DNA of 64,000 nucleotides from Bifidobacterium bifidum ATCC 29521 = JCM 1255 = DSM 20456. GTDB lineage: Bacteria > Actinomycetota > Actinomycetes > Actinomycetales > Bifidobacteriaceae. A program made the position numbers and the translations under genes. The notes below the pieces were generated by a model. The model did no database searches and was not told where the DNA came from. It was given only the letters and a program-made list of their open reading frames with translations. Below are positions 63,073 to 64,000 of this stretch, one piece after another; the first letter of the stretch is position 1, and each line of letters starts with the position of its first letter. The stretch lies in assembly GCF_001025135.1 (NCBI RefSeq), contig NZ_AP012323.1:124001-188000 (forward strand), given 5' to 3'.

Positions 63073-64000
63073 ATGACAGCAGTCACACTGACAGCTGACG
63101 GCACCACTTCGGTGGGTGGAAAAGCAAAGGCGATGGTCCGTGACTCGGTCAAGACCGTGATCGCCGCCTCGATGGTCGGAACCGCCATCGAATTCTACGA
63201 CTTCTACGCCTACGGCACCGCCGCAGCGAACTACTTCCCGCGCATCTTCTTCTCCGCGAAGGACAACCCCACCGTCGCGCTGCTGATGAGCCTGCTGACC
63301 TTCGCCATCGCGTTCATCGCTCGTCCGCTGGGATCCCTGATCTTCGGCCACTTCGGTGACCGCATGGGCCGCAAGACCACGCTGGTCGTCTCGCTGATGA
63401 CCATGGGCGTCGGCACGTTCCTCATCGGCTGCCTGCCGACCTACAGTCAGGTCGGTGTCGGCGCGGTCGCGGTACTGTGTCTGCTGCGTTTCATCCAGGG
63501 CATCGGCCTTGGCGGCGAATGGTCCGGTGCTGCGCTGGTCGCCACCGAGAACGCGCCCGAAGACAAGCGTGCGCTGTACGGCTCCTTCCCGGAGCTCGGC
63601 GCCCCGATCGGCTTCTTCCTGTCGAACGGCACCTACTTCGTGCTGGAGTCGTTCAATGACACCGATGCGATGTGCGCCTGGGGTTGGCGTGTGCCGTTCC
63701 TGCTGTCCGCCGTGCTGGTGATCATCGGCCTCGTCGTGCGAGTCCACATGGAGGAGACCCCGATCTTCCGCATGGCCCAGGAGCAGAAGAAAGTCGTCAA
63801 GTCCCCGCTGACTGAGGTGTTCCGCAAGTCCTGGAAGCAGGTGCTGCAGGCGACGTTCCTCGTGGCCGTGACCTACACGCTGTTCTACACGCTCGCCACC
63901 TGGTCGCTCGCATGGGGCACCAAGATCAAGCGTGAAGGCGGCGGCGACCTCGGCTTCACCAACCAGGAGTACCTGCTCATGCTGATGATCTCCATCTGCG
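63073..64000 (+). CDS. MFS transporter, metabolite:H+ symporter (MHS) family, 5' part
   Basis: The first 309 residues of a transporter that continues beyond the window. The MHS-type signature is clear: SMVGTAIEFYDFYAYGTAA, RPLGSLIFGHFGDRMGRKTT, RFIQGIGLGGEWSGA and MEETPIF. Relatives carry proline/betaine, shikimate, citrate or alpha-ketoglutarate. Because it sits behind a Val/Leu/Ile attenuator with no other gene in between, it likely moves branched-chain amino acids or their keto acids; this is inference. AGGAG precedes the ATG. Confidence 0.9.
   Translation, partial: MTAVTLTADGTTSVGGKAKAMVRDSVKTVIAASMVGTAIEFYDFYAYGTAAANYFPRIFFSAKDNPTVALLMSLLTFAIAFIARPLGSLIFGHFGDRMGRKTTLVVSLMTMGVGTFLIGCLPTYSQVGVGAVAVLCLLRFIQGIGLGGEWSGAALVATENAPEDKRALYGSFPELGAPIGFFLSNGTYFVLESFNDTDAMCAWGWRVPFLLSAVLVIIGLVVRVHMEETPIFRMAQEQKKVVKSPLTEVFRKSWKQVLQATFLVAVTYTLFYTLATWSLAWGTKIKREGGGDLGFTNQEYLLMLMISIC

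Noticed and set aside
63010..63747. Minus-strand frame of 226 codons opposite the MHS transporter
   Set aside because: Its His/Asp/Gln-rich product is the typical shadow of the membrane-protein gene on the plus strand.

Overview
The window is chromosomal DNA from a high-GC actinobacterium, almost certainly a Bifidobacterium. The evidence is the gene content: the fhaA-fhaB-pstP-rodA-pbpA-pknA-pknB block convergent with a pabA/trpG-type gene, sucrose phosphorylase/scrT/scrR-type genes, bifidobacterial-type IS256/IS1249 and IS3 relics, and strong Shine-Dalgarno starts mixed with apparently leaderless ones. I cannot fix the species from sequence alone.

Layout. 1-9394: end of an anthranilate/PABA synthase glutaminase gene, then a seven-gene minus-strand operon for cell-wall growth signalling (two FHA proteins, PP2C phosphatase, RodA/FtsW, class B PBP, two Ser/Thr kinases). 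9634-22966: S9 peptidase, two coupled YhgE/Pip membrane proteins (the second broken by one in-frame stop), a lipase-like hydrolase, a DMT exporter, small membrane proteins and a fused MsrAB. 23316-29764: a PLD-helicase overlapping a Nudix gene, a tandem DivIVA-motif protein, a truncated glycosyltransferase, YbjQ, an alpha/beta hydrolase and a GNAT.

29938-37914 is a decayed mobile region. It holds an IS30 tail cut by a dead IS3-family element, a multiply frameshifted integrase fused to a holin-like 5' end, a tRNA-Pro-like 3' fragment, an AT-richer type II restriction-modification pair, a holin, a broken GH25/Cpl-7/LysM endolysin and an IS1249-type transposase relic. 38031-47163 is core: tRNA-Leu, tgt, HtrA, a P1B metal ATPase, FprA-like reductase and HtpX.

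47274-53443 is a 6.2-kb island in tRNA-Gly(CCC), bounded by a 27-bp repeat of the tRNA 3' end. It carries an AlbA/Schlafen-type regulator behind a repeated operator, a MobC-like protein, a DUF4417-containing cluster of unknown genes, and an ImmA/XRE pair behind a perfect palindrome. No recombinase is present. 53561-64000 is core again: polysaccharide deacetylase, fba, purA, two crcB genes, a LacI regulator, an scrP remnant, scrT, and an MHS-family transporter.

Most notable observations: (1) the final transporter is preceded by a complete transcription attenuator whose 32-codon leader peptide carries runs of Val, Leu and Ile codons, tying this uncharacterised transporter to branched-chain amino acid supply; (2) several intergenic regions hold nested palindromes built from about 20-bp motifs in alternating orientation; (3) the tRNA-Gly island has its own regulatory DNA and an unrecognised small-gene cluster; (4) scrP is reduced to about 127 codons between intact-looking scrR and scrT; (5) many genes without a ribosome binding site have a TANNNT hexamer 6-7 nt before the start codon, suggesting leaderless mRNAs.
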